From the NCBI RefSeq assembly GCF_014650335.1, contig NZ_BMUT01000001.1, positions 673,037-737,036 on the forward strand: a stretch of 64,000 nt of DNA, written 5' to 3'. Numbering within the stretch: the first letter of the stretch is position 1; the number at the start of each line of letters is the position of its first letter. This stretch comes from Streptomyces hiroshimensis (GTDB lineage: Bacteria; Actinomycetota; Actinomycetes; Streptomycetales; Streptomycetaceae). Under the pieces are notes generated by a model. The model did not search any database and was not told the DNA's origin. It was given only the letters and a program-made list of their open reading frames with translations. Positions 29,423 to 37,902 of this stretch are shown here, in pieces. The translations under genes and the position numbers were made by a program.

Positions 29423-31249
29423 TTACCCGCGGTACAGCGCATCGACCTCGCGCGCGTACGCCACCTCGATGGCCTTCCGCCGGAGCTTCAGCGACGGGGT
29501 CAGCAGGCCGTCCTCCTCGGTGAACCGGGCGCTGAGGATCCGGAACGTCCGGATGGACTCGGCCTGCGAGACGAGCGTGTTCGCGGCCACCACGGCCCGC
29601 CGGATCTCGGCCTCCAGATCCGCGTCGCGCAGCAGCCCCACGGGGCCCGCCGGCTCCTTGCCGTGCGTGTGCAGCCAGTGCGCGACCGCCTCCTCGTCCA
29701 GCGTCACCAGGGCGGCCACGTACGGGCGGTCGTTGCCCACCACGACACAGTGGGCGACGAGCGGGTGCGCCCGTACGCGCTCCTCCAGCACCACCGGCGA
29801 CAGGCTCTTGCCGCCCGAGGTCACCAGGATCTCCTTCTTCCGCCCGGTGATCGTCAGATAGCCGTCCCCGTCCAGCCGTCCCAGGTCGCCGGTCGCGAAC
29901 CAGCCCTGCTGCAGCACCGCGCCCGTCGCCTTCGCATCGCCCAGGTAGCCGGCGAAGACCTGGCCGCCGCGCAGCCAGACCTCGCCGTCCCCGGCGATGC
30001 GCACGGTCGTGCCGGGGACCGGCTGCCCGACCGTGCCGCAGCGGGGCCGCTCGGGCGGGTTGGCGGTCGCGGCGCCGGTGGTCTCCGTCAGCCCGTACCC
30101 CTCCAGGACCGTCACGCCCGCGCCCGCGAAGAACAGCCCCAGCCGCCGGTCCATCGCCGAGCCGCCCGACATCGCGTGCCGCACCCGGCCGCCCAGCGCC
30201 TCCCGCACCTTGGCGTAGACGAGCCGGTCGAAGACCTGGTGCTGGATCCGCAGCGCGGCCCCGGGCCCCGCGCCCGTGCCGAACGCCCGGTGCTCCAGCG
30301 CCTCCGCGTACCGCACCGCGACGTCGACGGCCCGCTCGAACGGTGCGGCCCGGCCCTCGGTCTCCGCCGCGCGCCGGGCCAGCGCGAAGATCTTCTCCAG
30401 GACGTAGGGGACGGCGAGGACGAACGTCGGCCGGAACGCCCGCAGGTCCGGCAGGAGCGCGGCGGCGGCCAGCTGCGGCTGGTGGCCGAGCTTGACCCTC
30501 CCGCGCACCGCCGCGACCTGCACCATCCGCCCGAACACATGGGCCAGCGGCAGGAACAGCAGCGTCGCCGCCTCGTCGCCCGGGCGGGAGCGGAAGACCT
30601 GCTCGTAGCGTCTGACGACGTTGTCGGCCTCGGCCATGAAGTTGGCGTGGGTCAGCACGCAGCCCTTGGGGCGGCCCGTGGTGCCGGAGGTGTAGACGAC
30701 GGTGGCCGGCGTCGCCGGGGTGAGCGCCATCCGGTGCCGCTGCACCACCTCGTCGCCGATCCGGGCCCCGGCGGCGCTCAGCGCCTCGACGGCCCCCGCG
30801 TCCAGCTGCCACAGCCGGTTCAGCCCCGGCAGCCGGTCGACGACGGAGCCGACCGTCATCGCGTGGTCCCCGTGCTCGACGACGCAGGCCGTCACGCCCG
30901 CGTCGCGCAGGATCCAGCCGACCTGCTCGGGGGAGGCCGTGGGGTACAGCGGTACGGGCTGGGCGCCGATCGACCACAGCGCGAAGTCGAAGAGCGTCCA
31001 CTCGTAGCGCGTACGGGACATGACGGCGACCCGGTCGCCGAACCGCACCCCTTCGGCGAGCAGGCCTTTGGCCAAGGCCAGTACCTCGTCCCGGAACGCG
31101 GCGGCCGTCACGTCCCGCCAGCAGCCGTCCGGCCCCTTGCGGCCGAAGGCCGCCTGCCCGGGGTCCTCCGCGGCCCGGTCGAAGACGACATCCGCCAGAC
31201 CTCCGGCGGGGGGCGCCGTCACCAGCGGCGGAACGGTGATCTCGCGCAA
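29423..31249 (-). CDS. Long-chain acyl-CoA synthetase (AMP-forming)
   Basis: Protein of 608 aa. ATP/AMP motif YTSGTTGRPKG, then LFLPLAHVFGRMVQ, MSGGSAMDRRLGLFF, VLEGYGLTETTGA, TGDLGRLDGDGYLTITGRKKEILVTSGGK and the C-terminal LKLRRKAIEVAY. It activates a fatty acid to acyl-AMP and then acyl-CoA. I choose a TTG start at 31249 (giving M-R-E-I-T-V-P-P-L) because AAGGAG lies seven bases upstream and the family begins like this; in-frame ATGs at 31276 and 31267 precede that ribosome site. Confidence 0.93.
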   Translation of the reverse strand: MREITVPPLVTAPPAGGLADVVFDRAAEDPGQAAFGRKGPDGCWRDVTAAAFRDEVLALAKGLLAEGVRFGDRVAVMSRTRYEWTLFDFALWSIGAQPVPLYPTASPEQVGWILRDAGVTACVVEHGDHAMTVGSVVDRLPGLNRLWQLDAGAVEALSAAGARIGDEVVQRHRMALTPATPATVVYTSGTTGRPKGCVLTHANFMAEADNVVRRYEQVFRSRPGDEAATLLFLPLAHVFGRMVQVAAVRGRVKLGHQPQLAAAALLPDLRAFRPTFVLAVPYVLEKIFALARRAAETEGRAAPFERAVDVAVRYAEALEHRAFGTGAGPGAALRIQHQVFDRLVYAKVREALGGRVRHAMSGGSAMDRRLGLFFAGAGVTVLEGYGLTETTGAATANPPERPRCGTVGQPVPGTTVRIAGDGEVWLRGGQVFAGYLGDAKATGAVLQQGWFATGDLGRLDGDGYLTITGRKKEILVTSGGKSLSPVVLEERVRAHPLVAHCVVVGNDRPYVAALVTLDEEAVAHWLHTHGKEPAGPVGLLRDADLEAEIRRAVVAANTLVSQAESIRTFRILSARFTEEDGLLTPSLKLRRKAIEVAYAREVDALYRG

Positions 31250-32064
31250 CGGGCAGCTCCTTGTCATGCTCCGCACAGCGCGATGCCTCTACCCGGCCCT
31301 CGGGGTCCTCAACCTCCTCGAAAGGGTGGCCTGTTGCAGCGGCTACCCGAGCGCGCCCGGATTCCGGACCCGCCCGAACTCCGGACGCCCGCAAAGCGCG
31401 GAGGGGCACGGGCGGTCGGGCATGCGGGGGCGCTCCGTACGGCCCCGCCGGCCACCTCCACGGCGGCAGCCGGAGCGCCGCTCCGGCTATCCCCTTCCGC
31501 CGCGACGGCGAGCAACCCCCTGCGACGTATCCGGCGGTGCCGAACGGCCTATCCGGCGGCGCCGAGACCACCTGCCGCGCGCCCTCGCGGCGGCGGCGCG
31601 GAGGGGCCTCGCGTCGCCGAGGCGCCTCGCGGGCGGCGTGCGGAGGCCCGTACGGCACCGCTGGTCGCCTCCGCGGGAGTAGCGGGAGTGCCGCTCCGGC
31701 CAAGTCCCTTCCGCCGCGACGGCGAGCAACCCCCTGCGACGTATCCGGCGGTGCCGAACGACCTATCCGGCGGTGCGGAGGCCACCCGCCGCGCGCCTTC
31801 GCGGCCGCCGTGCGCGACGGTCTCGCGTCGCCGAGGCGCCTTGTGGCGGCGTGCGGAGGCCCGTACGGCACCGCTGGTCGCCTCCGCGGGAGTAGCGGGA
31901 GTGCCGCTCCGGCCAAGTCCCTTCCGCCGCGACGGCGAGCAACCCCCTGCGACGTATCCGGCGGTGCCGAACGACCTGTCCGGCGGTGCGGAGGCCACCC
32001 TCCGCGCGCCCCCGCGGACCGCCGCCCGGAGCGGCCCCGCCCCTCCCGACCCCCGCGCGGAGCG
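31250..32064. other. 815-bp gene-free region holding the repeat array
   Basis: Apart from the array at 31435-32012, the first 185 bp should hold the promoter of the acyl-CoA ligase gene and the last 50 bp follow the LysR gene. No protein-coding gene with recognisable composition is seen. Confidence 0.6.
31435..32012. repeat. 213-bp tandem repeat array (about 2.7 copies)
   Basis: The block starting CCGTACGG recurs at 31435, 31648 and 31861, exactly 213 bp apart. Copies two and three are nearly identical over most of their length; copy one is more diverged; copy three is truncated near 32012. Each unit carries two closely spaced TATCCGGCGGTGC-type sub-repeats and a CTTCCGCCGCGACGGCGAGC segment. 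It fills most of the 815-bp gap between the acyl-CoA ligase start and the LysR stop. All six frames give only Ala/Arg/Pro/Gly-rich shadow peptides, so I regard it as non-coding. Confidence 0.93.
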
Positions 32065-32922
32065 CTACCGCAGGCGGTCGCCCGCCGCAAGGACGGCCTG
32101 GGCCAGTGCCTCCGCAGGCCCCGCCGCGCTGTCCGGCGCGGCGCCGTGCAGCAGCACCACGTCGACCCCTCCCAGCTCGGGCAGGCCCGGGCCGGAAGGG
32201 AGGTGAACCAGGCCCGGAGGGATCATGCCCAGGGTGTGCGCCATGACGCCGAGGCCCGCGCGGGCGGCGGCCACCAGGCCGCTGAGGCTGCCGCTCGTGC
32301 AGACCACCCGCCAGGACCGTCCGCTGCGCTCCAGCACCTCCAGGGCGCGCGCCCGGGTGAGCGCGGGCGACGGGAAGGAGATCAGGGGCAGCGGCCGGTG
32401 GGGGTCCGGGCGCACCCGCTCGCTCCCGATCCACACGAGCCGGTCCCGCCACACGAGCCGGCCGTGCGGCTCGCCGGGGCGGCGCTTGGCGAGCACCAGG
32501 TCCAGCCGCCCTGCCGCCAGCCGCCGGTGCAGCGTCTCCGACAGGTCGACGGTCAGCTCCAGGTCCACTTCCGGGTGCTCGCGCCGGAACCCCTCCAGGA
32601 CCTCGGGGAGCCGGGTCAGCACGAAGTCCTCCGACGCCCCGAACCGCAGCCGCCCGCGCAGCCGCGTGCCCGCGAACCAGTGCGCGGCGCGCTCGTTCGC
32701 CTCCAGGATCGTCCGGGCGAAGCCCAGCATCGCCTCGCCGTCCTCGGTGAGCCGCACGCTGTGCGTGTCGCGGGTGAACAGCTGCCGCCCGGCCGCCGCC
32801 TCCAGCCTGCGGACCTGCTGGCTCACGGTGGACTGCCGGACGCCCAGGCGCCCGGCGGCCTGGGTGAAGCTGAGCGTCTGCGCGACGGCCAGGAACGTAC
32901 GGAGCTGCGCGGGATCGAACAT
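32065..32922 (-). CDS. LysR-type transcriptional regulator
   Basis: Protein of 285 aa. Winged helix at residues 1-62 (LRTFLAVAQTLSFTQAAGRLGVRQSTVSQQVRRLEAAAG), then a substrate-binding domain of two lobes (GRLRFGASEDFVLTRLPEVLEGF and the AARAGLGVMAHTL segment). The divergent transporter gene starts 93 bp away, the usual arrangement for a LysR regulator and its target. Confidence 0.95.
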   Translation of the reverse strand: MFDPAQLRTFLAVAQTLSFTQAAGRLGVRQSTVSQQVRRLEAAAGRQLFTRDTHSVRLTEDGEAMLGFARTILEANERAAHWFAGTRLRGRLRFGASEDFVLTRLPEVLEGFRREHPEVDLELTVDLSETLHRRLAAGRLDLVLAKRRPGEPHGRLVWRDRLVWIGSERVRPDPHRPLPLISFPSPALTRARALEVLERSGRSWRVVCTSGSLSGLVAAARAGLGVMAHTLGMIPPGLVHLPSGPGLPELGGVDVVLLHGAAPDSAAGPAEALAQAVLAAGDRLR

Positions 32923-32942
32923 GGCACCAGCGTAGGCCGCCT

Positions 32943-32957
32943 ATCGCGATCCGTGAT
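32943..32957. promoter_or_regulatory. Candidate LysR binding site
   Basis: ATCGCGATCCGTGAT is an ATC-N9-GAT dyad fitting the T-N11-A rule, 20 bp upstream of the LysR start and inside the divergent promoter region. A second dyad with arms CTATC (32941) and GATAG (32984) spans the same region. Confidence 0.5.
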
Positions 32958-33015
32958 GACAGTCAGAGCGGCAAACGGGGTTCCGGATAGCCGTGCCGGG
33001 CGGCAGGCTGGGCCC

Positions 33016-34041
33016 ATGCCCCCCGTGCCCCTGCCGCGCCTTCGCGTACGCGTACGTGTTCCCGTCGACCCCTACATAGCGGCCCTCCTGGCCACCGTGG
33101 CCCTCGCCGCCCTCCTGCCCGCCCGGGGCCAGGCGGCGACCGTCGCGGGCGGCGCTTCCACCGGCGCCGTGGCGCTCCTGTTCTTCCTCTACGGCGCCCG
33201 GCTCTCCACCCGCGAGGCGATGGACGGCCTGCGCCACTGGCGGCTGCACCTGACCGTCCTCGCCTGCACGTTCGTGCTCTTCCCTCTCCTCGGCCTCGCC
33301 GCCCGAGGCCTGGTCCCCCTGGTCCTGACCCCGCAGCTGTACTCCGGGCTGCTGTTCCTGTGCCTGGTGCCCTCGACCATCCAGTCCTCGATCGCCTTCA
33401 CGTCCATCGCGCGCGGCAACGTGGCGGCGGCGGTGTGCGCCGGATCGTTCTCCAGCATCGTGGGCATCGCCCTCACCCCGCTGCTCGCCGCCCTCCTCCT
33501 GGGCAACAGCGGCGGCGGCTTCTCCTCCCGCTCGCTGCTGTCGATCGTGCTGCAGCTCCTCGTGCCCTTCCTTGCGGGCCAGCTCCTGCGCCGCCGCGTG
33601 GGCGGCTTCCTCACCCGGCACAAGAAGGTGCTCGGCTACGTGGACCGCGGCTCGATCCTCCTGGTCGTCTACACGGCCTTCAGCGCGGGCATGGTCCGCG
33701 GCATCTGGCACCAGGTCACCCCGCTGCGGCTGCTGGCCCTCGTGGGCGTGGAGGCCGTCCTCCTGGGGCTGATGCTCACGGTCACCACCTACGGATCGCG
33801 CCGGCTCGGCTTCAGCCGCGAGGACCGGCTGGCCATCGTCTTCTGCGGCTCGAAGAAGAGCCTGGCGGCGGGCCTTCCGATGGCGGGCGTGCTGTTCGGG
33901 GCCCAGGCGAGCCTGGCCGTACTGCCCCTGATGCTGTTCCACCAGATGCAGCTGATGGTGGGGGCGGTCCTCGCGAAGAGGTACGGGCGCCGGGCGGCAC
34001 CGGAGCCTGCCGCCGCAGTGCCCGCACCCGTCCGCACCTGA
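33016..34041 (+). CDS. SBF-like (bile acid:sodium symporter family, SLC10A7 type) transporter
   Basis: Protein of 341 aa with about ten membrane helices. Diagnostic segments are FFLYGARLSTREAMDGLRHWRLH, CLVPSTIQSSIAFTSIARGNVAAAVCAGSFSSIVGIALTP and VFCGSKKSLAAGLPMAGVLF, typical of the SBF_like group. It probably moves an organic anion with sodium or protons; the ligand may also be the coinducer of the divergent LysR protein. The ATG at 33016 is chosen as the only start before the first helix; longer upstream reading would run back through the regulator gene. Confidence 0.9.
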   Translation: MPPVPLPRLRVRVRVPVDPYIAALLATVALAALLPARGQAATVAGGASTGAVALLFFLYGARLSTREAMDGLRHWRLHLTVLACTFVLFPLLGLAARGLVPLVLTPQLYSGLLFLCLVPSTIQSSIAFTSIARGNVAAAVCAGSFSSIVGIALTPLLAALLLGNSGGGFSSRSLLSIVLQLLVPFLAGQLLRRRVGGFLTRHKKVLGYVDRGSILLVVYTAFSAGMVRGIWHQVTPLRLLALVGVEAVLLGLMLTVTTYGSRRLGFSREDRLAIVFCGSKKSLAAGLPMAGVLFGAQASLAVLPLMLFHQMQLMVGAVLAKRYGRRAAPEPAAAVPAPVRT

Positions 34042-34114
34042 CGCCCTGGCCGCGACCGGCGGGCCCTGGGCCGTAACCGGCGCTCCCCGGCGCTCAACCG
34101 GTGCCCCCGGGGGC

Positions 34115-36190
34115 TCAACCGGCGCGGTCCAGCGGCAGCCACAGCACGAGGTCACGGAGGTCACGGAGGTCACGAGGGGAGCCCGGCCGGCCGGCCCCGC
34201 GCAGCCGCGCCACCTCACCGTCCGTCAGCGCCCGCCCGTACACCCGTACGTCGTCCAGCTCCCCGGCCAGGTACTCCCGGCCGTCCGGGCGCTGCCCCAG
34301 GTGCACCCCGAACGTCGAGTTGCGGCTCACCGCCCCCGCCACGCCGGCCGCCGACACCGCTGCGCCGTCCACGGTGAGGACGATCCGCCCCCGGCCGCGC
34401 CGCAGCACCGCCTGGTGCCACAGCCCGTCCCCGTACGTGGCCGAGGACCGCACGACCACCGTGCGGGCGGGCCCCGCCCCGGCGACCGCCGTCACCTGCC
34501 CGGTGACCCGCCCGCCGGGCGCGAGCCGGAGCGTCGCCTGGGGCGCCCCGCCCATCCCGCCCATCCACAGCAACGGCTGCTCGCCCCGCGCGGCCGCGGG
34601 CCGGGAGCGGAACCACAGCACCGCCGTGAAGTCCCGTTCCCCCAGCGGCAGGGAGGGCCGGTAGGGAAGCCGCACGGCGTCGTCCACGCCGTCGAAGGCG
34701 AGGGCGCCGCCGGAACGGCCGCCGAAGCCGCCGGCGAAGCGGTCGGCGACCCGGCGCGGGCCTCCCAGGACGAGCGCGCCCGGCGCTCCCGGAGCCCGGT
34801 CCGGCGTCACGGGCGAGGGCGCGGGGCGGGGGCCCAGCCACTCCTCCGTGAAGCGGGCGAAGCGGATCTCGTCGCGCGCGTCGCGCTTGCCCGCCTCATA
34901 GAGCAGGCCGGTCGTGGCGCCGCTGCCGCCGTGGTCGTCGTCCGCAGAGCCCCCGGCTCCGGACCCCTCGACGACCGCCATGTCGGAGTAGCCCGCCCAG
35001 TCGGCCGTGACGAGCCGACCGTGCTCCACGCCCTCCCAGGTGCGCCCCTCGTCGTAGGAGGAGCGGATCGCCATCGAGCGCCGCCGGTCGGGGTCGGCGG
35101 GCGAGGCGAAGAGCCAGCGCCCGGGGCGCGGCACGGCCACCGAGCCCTGCACCATGGGCGTGTAGAGGTCCGGAACCGCCCGGAAGGGCCCGGCGAACCG
35201 CGTGCCCCCGTCGGTGCTGACGGCGAAGTCGCGGTTGCCGAGCTCGGTGCCGTCCTGCTCGCGCCCGCCCGCGTACACCGAGCCGTCGGCCCGCTCGGCG
35301 AGCGTCAGCTCGGACGGCTTCTGCGCGTACGTGCCCTCCGGAGTGATCTCGTGGGTGTCCACCGCCCCCAGCCGCCAGTGCGCGCCCCCGTCGTCGCTCA
35401 GCGCGAGCGCCGCGTGGTTGGCGCGGACGCGGGTGCCGTCGTGGCTCTCGGCGTTGAGCCCGACGACCAGACGGCCGCGGTGCGGCCCGTGGGCGAGCCG
35501 GAGCCCGTGGCCGGGGCCGGTGGCGTACCAGGAGTTCCAGCCGGGCGGCCGCAGATCCCGGCTGACGTCCTCCGGCGCGGACCAGTGCGCGCCGTCGTCG
35601 TCGCTGAACTGCAGGTGCGGGGTGCGGTCGCAGGGCACGTCGCAGTTCCCGCCGCCGGGACGGCCCTTGTTGTACGTGGTGAGGAGCGCGATCCGGCCGC
35701 TGCGCCCGTCGACGACGGGGGCGGGGTTGCCGTGCGTGTCGCCGAGGCCCGCGTCCACCACCTGCAGCGGGCTCCATGTGCGGCCGGCGTCGGCCGAGCG
35801 CTTGACCACGACGTCGATGTCGGTGGCGTCGCTGCAGTCGCCTTTCCTGCCCTCGGCGAAGGCGAGGACGGTGCCGTGGGCGGTCGTCACCAGCGCCGGG
35901 ATCCGGAAGCAGGCGTAGGCGCCGTCGTCGGCCTCCTGCCCGGCCTTGAACAGGACCTGCTCCTCGAACCCGGCGGACGGGGTGCCTGTGAACGCGGCGG
36001 ACGGGGTGCCCGTGGCGCGGGCCTGCTGCGCCGCCACGACGGGCGGCAGGAGGAGGAGCGAGCCCGCCAGCGCGGCGGCGGCGATCGTGTTCCTGATGGG
36101 ACGTCGGGAACGTCGGGAACACCGGGAACATCGGGAATGTCGGGGGCGTCGGGGAACGGCGGGACCAGAGCGGACGTGCGGCGGCGCCAT
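34115..36190 (-). CDS. Secreted exo-alpha-sialidase with LamG-type C-terminal domain
   Basis: Protein of 691 aa. A very Arg-rich N-terminal region (about 1-30) precedes a hydrophobic export helix (TIAAAALAGSLLLLPPVVAA). The six-blade sialidase follows, with the FRIP motif (YACFRIPALV) and five Asp boxes (SADAGRTW, SDDDGAHW, SDDGGAHW, STDGGTRF, SYDEGRTW). A C-terminal concanavalin/LamG domain begins near FAGGFGGRSGGALAFDGVDD. It would release terminal sialic acid from host or environmental glycans outside the cell. A 9-bp repeat at 36101-36163 encodes the Arg/Ser-rich leader and another at 34150-34178 encodes the C-terminal Arg-Asp-Leu repeats; a duplicated TGTPSA(A/G)F follows the signal peptide. 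No sialate transport or catabolism genes are near. Confidence 0.92.
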   Translation of the reverse strand: MAPPHVRSGPAVPRRPRHSRCSRCSRRSRRPIRNTIAAAALAGSLLLLPPVVAAQQARATGTPSAAFTGTPSAGFEEQVLFKAGQEADDGAYACFRIPALVTTAHGTVLAFAEGRKGDCSDATDIDVVVKRSADAGRTWSPLQVVDAGLGDTHGNPAPVVDGRSGRIALLTTYNKGRPGGGNCDVPCDRTPHLQFSDDDGAHWSAPEDVSRDLRPPGWNSWYATGPGHGLRLAHGPHRGRLVVGLNAESHDGTRVRANHAALALSDDGGAHWRLGAVDTHEITPEGTYAQKPSELTLAERADGSVYAGGREQDGTELGNRDFAVSTDGGTRFAGPFRAVPDLYTPMVQGSVAVPRPGRWLFASPADPDRRRSMAIRSSYDEGRTWEGVEHGRLVTADWAGYSDMAVVEGSGAGGSADDDHGGSGATTGLLYEAGKRDARDEIRFARFTEEWLGPRPAPSPVTPDRAPGAPGALVLGGPRRVADRFAGGFGGRSGGALAFDGVDDAVRLPYRPSLPLGERDFTAVLWFRSRPAAARGEQPLLWMGGMGGAPQATLRLAPGGRVTGQVTAVAGAGPARTVVVRSSATYGDGLWHQAVLRRGRGRIVLTVDGAAVSAAGVAGAVSRNSTFGVHLGQRPDGREYLAGELDDVRVYGRALTDGEVARLRGAGRPGSPRDLRDLRDLVLWLPLDRAG
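34150..34178. repeat. 9-bp tandem repeat at the sialidase C-terminus
   Basis: Three copies of GGTCACGGA/G encode Arg-Asp-Leu repeats about ten residues before the stop. Confidence 0.85.
36101..36163. repeat. 9-bp tandem repeat in the sialidase leader
   Basis: Seven imperfect units of the ACGTCGGGA type code for a Ser/Arg/Cys-rich run before the export helix. Variation in copy number would change the positive charge of the signal peptide n-region. Confidence 0.85.
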
Positions 36191-36256
36191 GAGGCCGAAC
36201 GTAGGTGCCGTACGACTGTCACACAAGGCGGACTCGGCCGAAGAGCCCATACGGGT

Positions 36257-37216
36257 TCACGCAGGGCGCAGCACCACCTTGCCCAGGTTGACGCGCGACT
36301 CGATGATCTCGTGCGCCTGCGCGGCGGCCTCCAGGGGCAGCTCGGCGTGCACGCGCGGACGCAGCCGCCCGGCGGCGAACAGCTCCCACAGCTCCTGCCG
36401 CCACTGTTCCATCAGCTCCGGCTGGTGGCGGGCGATCAGCGCCATCTGGAAACCGATCGCGGACTTCGCGCCGACGAGCAGGTCGTACGCCTCGATCGTG
36501 CCGCCGCCCGAGCTGTACGCGACGAGCCGGCCGCCGGGCGCCAGGGCGGCGACGGCGGGGGAGAGGAGGTCGCCGCCGACGGCGTCCAGGACGATGTCGA
36601 CCGGCCCGCCCCAGCGGCCGGCCTCCTCACCTGCGAGGTTGTCGTACGTCACGACGTGGTCCGCACCCAGCTCCCGCAGGAAGCCGGCCTTGGCCTCCGC
36701 CGCCGCGGAGCTGACCGCGGCCACGACCCGCCCGGCGCCGAGCGCCCTGGCGAGCTGTACGGCGAGGTGGCCGGCACCGCTCGCGGCGGCCGTCACCAGC
36801 ACCGACTCGCCTGCGGCCGGCCGGGCCGCCGCGTAGGCGCCGCGGGCCACCAGGCCGCAGCGGACCAGCGCCACGGCGTCCGTGGCGCTCACGCCGTCGG
36901 GTACGGGCGAGGCCATCGCGGTGTTCAGCAGGGAGTGGTCGGCGTAACCGTCGGCGAAGCACAGGCCGGTGACGCGGTCGCCGACCGCGAAGCCGGTGAC
37001 ACCGGGGCCGGTCGCCACGACCTCCCCGGCGACCTCGCCGCCCAGGCTCGCGGGCAGCGGAAGGCCGCCGCCGCGCACCTTCCGCACGACCGGCAGGGTG
37101 ACGCCGACGGCCTCGGTGCGCAGCAGCAGTTCGCCGGGGCCGGGGCGGGGGACGTCGGTCTCCTCCAGCCGCAGGACCTCGGGGCCGCCGTTCTGGTGAT
37201 AGCGGACACGGCGCAT
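36257..37216 (-). CDS. MDR-family quinone oxidoreductase / zinc-type alcohol dehydrogenase-like
   Basis: Protein of 319 aa: MRRVRYHQNGGPEVLRLEETDVPRPGPGELLLRTEAVGV, GGEVAGEVVATGPGVTGFAVGDRV, the NADPH-binding AAASGAGHLAVQLARALGA, and the C-terminal IIESRVNLGKVVLRP, as in quinone reductases without structural zinc. It reduces quinones or enals with NADPH. The start at 37216 has a GGAGGTGCG ribosome site. The divergent MarR gene and four matching inverted repeats between them strongly suggest that it is induced by the MarR ligand, probably an electrophile. Confidence 0.93.
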   Translation of the reverse strand: MRRVRYHQNGGPEVLRLEETDVPRPGPGELLLRTEAVGVTLPVVRKVRGGGLPLPASLGGEVAGEVVATGPGVTGFAVGDRVTGLCFADGYADHSLLNTAMASPVPDGVSATDAVALVRCGLVARGAYAAARPAAGESVLVTAAASGAGHLAVQLARALGAGRVVAAVSSAAAEAKAGFLRELGADHVVTYDNLAGEEAGRWGGPVDIVLDAVGGDLLSPAVAALAPGGRLVAYSSGGGTIEAYDLLVGAKSAIGFQMALIARHQPELMEQWRQELWELFAAGRLRPRVHAELPLEAAAQAHEIIESRVNLGKVVLRPA

Positions 37217-37237
37217 GGGGCGCACCTCCGGGGTGTC

Positions 37238-37327
37238 ATTGGGACTCCCAACGGGTTTCGTTGGGAGTCCCAACGATAAGCCCATCTTCATTGGGGTGTC
37301 CAACGTTTTTTATTGGGAACCCCAACG
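37238..37327. promoter_or_regulatory. Four MarR operators in the divergent promoter
   Basis: Four copies of a TTGGGA-TCCCAA type dyad: ATTGGGACTCCCAACG (37238-37253), CGTTGGGAGTCCCAACG (37259-37275), ATTGGGGTGTCCAACG (37290-37305) and ATTGGGAACCCCAACG (37312-37327). Centres are about 21.5, 30.5 and 22 bp apart, so they form two pairs, one near each gene. The last overlaps the -35 region of the MarR promoter, whose -10 TAGGGT (37338-37343) gives a leaderless transcript. Confidence 0.9.
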
Positions 37328-37349
37328 GATGTGTCGGTAGGGTCGCACC

Positions 37350-37820
37350 ATGACAGAGCCTCAAGGACCCGAAGAGCCCGCGCTCGACCACATCCGCGCC
37401 CTCCCCAGCTGGCTCCTGAACCGTGCCTCCGCGCGCGGCCGCCGCCTGCTCGGCGAGGCACTCGCCCGCGAGGACCTGCGCATGCCGCACCACGCCGTCC
37501 TCGCAGCCGTCGCCGACTCCGGCCCCGTCGCCCAGGCGGCTCTGGGGCGGATGACCGGCTTCGACCCCAAGGACATGGTCGGCATCCTCAACCACCTCCA
37601 GCGGTCCGGGCTCGTCACCCGTACCCCCGACCCCGGCGACCGCCGCAAGAACGCCATCGCCCTCACCGCCGAGGGCCGCAGTTGCCTGCAGCGGCTCGCG
37701 CGCCTGGGCGACGAGGCCAACGAGGCGCTGCTGGCCGCGCTGACGCCCGCGGAGCGGGAACAGTTCGTCGCGCTGCTCGCGCGCGTGGCGGAGGAGCGGG
37801 AGGAAGGCCCGGTGGTCTGA
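37350..37820 (+). CDS. MarR-family regulator
   Basis: Protein of 156 aa. Winged helix with AQAALGRMTGFDPKDMVGILNHLQRSGLVTRTPDPGDRRKNAIALTAEG, the full MarR recognition helix and wing. Helical dimer ends flank it. It probably represses itself and the divergent quinone reductase through the four operators between them. Transcript probably begins at the ATG. Confidence 0.95.
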   Translation: MTEPQGPEEPALDHIRALPSWLLNRASARGRRLLGEALAREDLRMPHHAVLAAVADSGPVAQAALGRMTGFDPKDMVGILNHLQRSGLVTRTPDPGDRRKNAIALTAEGRSCLQRLARLGDEANEALLAALTPAEREQFVALLARVAEEREEGPVV

Positions 37821-37895
37821 CCGCCGCTGGTCCGACCGCTGCTGGCCTGGCCGCCGCCGGTCCGGCCACCGCTGATCTGACCACCGACGGCCTGA
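37821..37895. repeat. 15-bp tandem repeats after the MarR stop codon
   Basis: Five imperfect 15-base units (CCGCCGCTGGTCCGA type) start directly after the MarR stop and run to just before the fdhD stop at 37903. They fill the whole convergent gap. Confidence 0.8.
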
Positions 37896-37902
37896 CGCGA
37901 CG

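Noticed and set aside
31435-32012. Repeat array as a coding region for repeated peptides
   Set aside because: The 213-bp period keeps frame, but every frame gives Arg/Ala/Pro-rich sequence without codon-position bias toward a real protein, and there is no ribosome site.
28574-32206. 1210-aa plus-strand reading frame
   Set aside because: It is antisense to the aldo-keto reductase and acyl-CoA ligase genes and runs through the repeat array; no domain and typical shadow composition.
31261-34041. 926-aa frame that ends with the SBF-like transporter
   Set aside because: Only the part from 33016 has family similarity; the earlier part crosses the repeats and is antisense to LysR.
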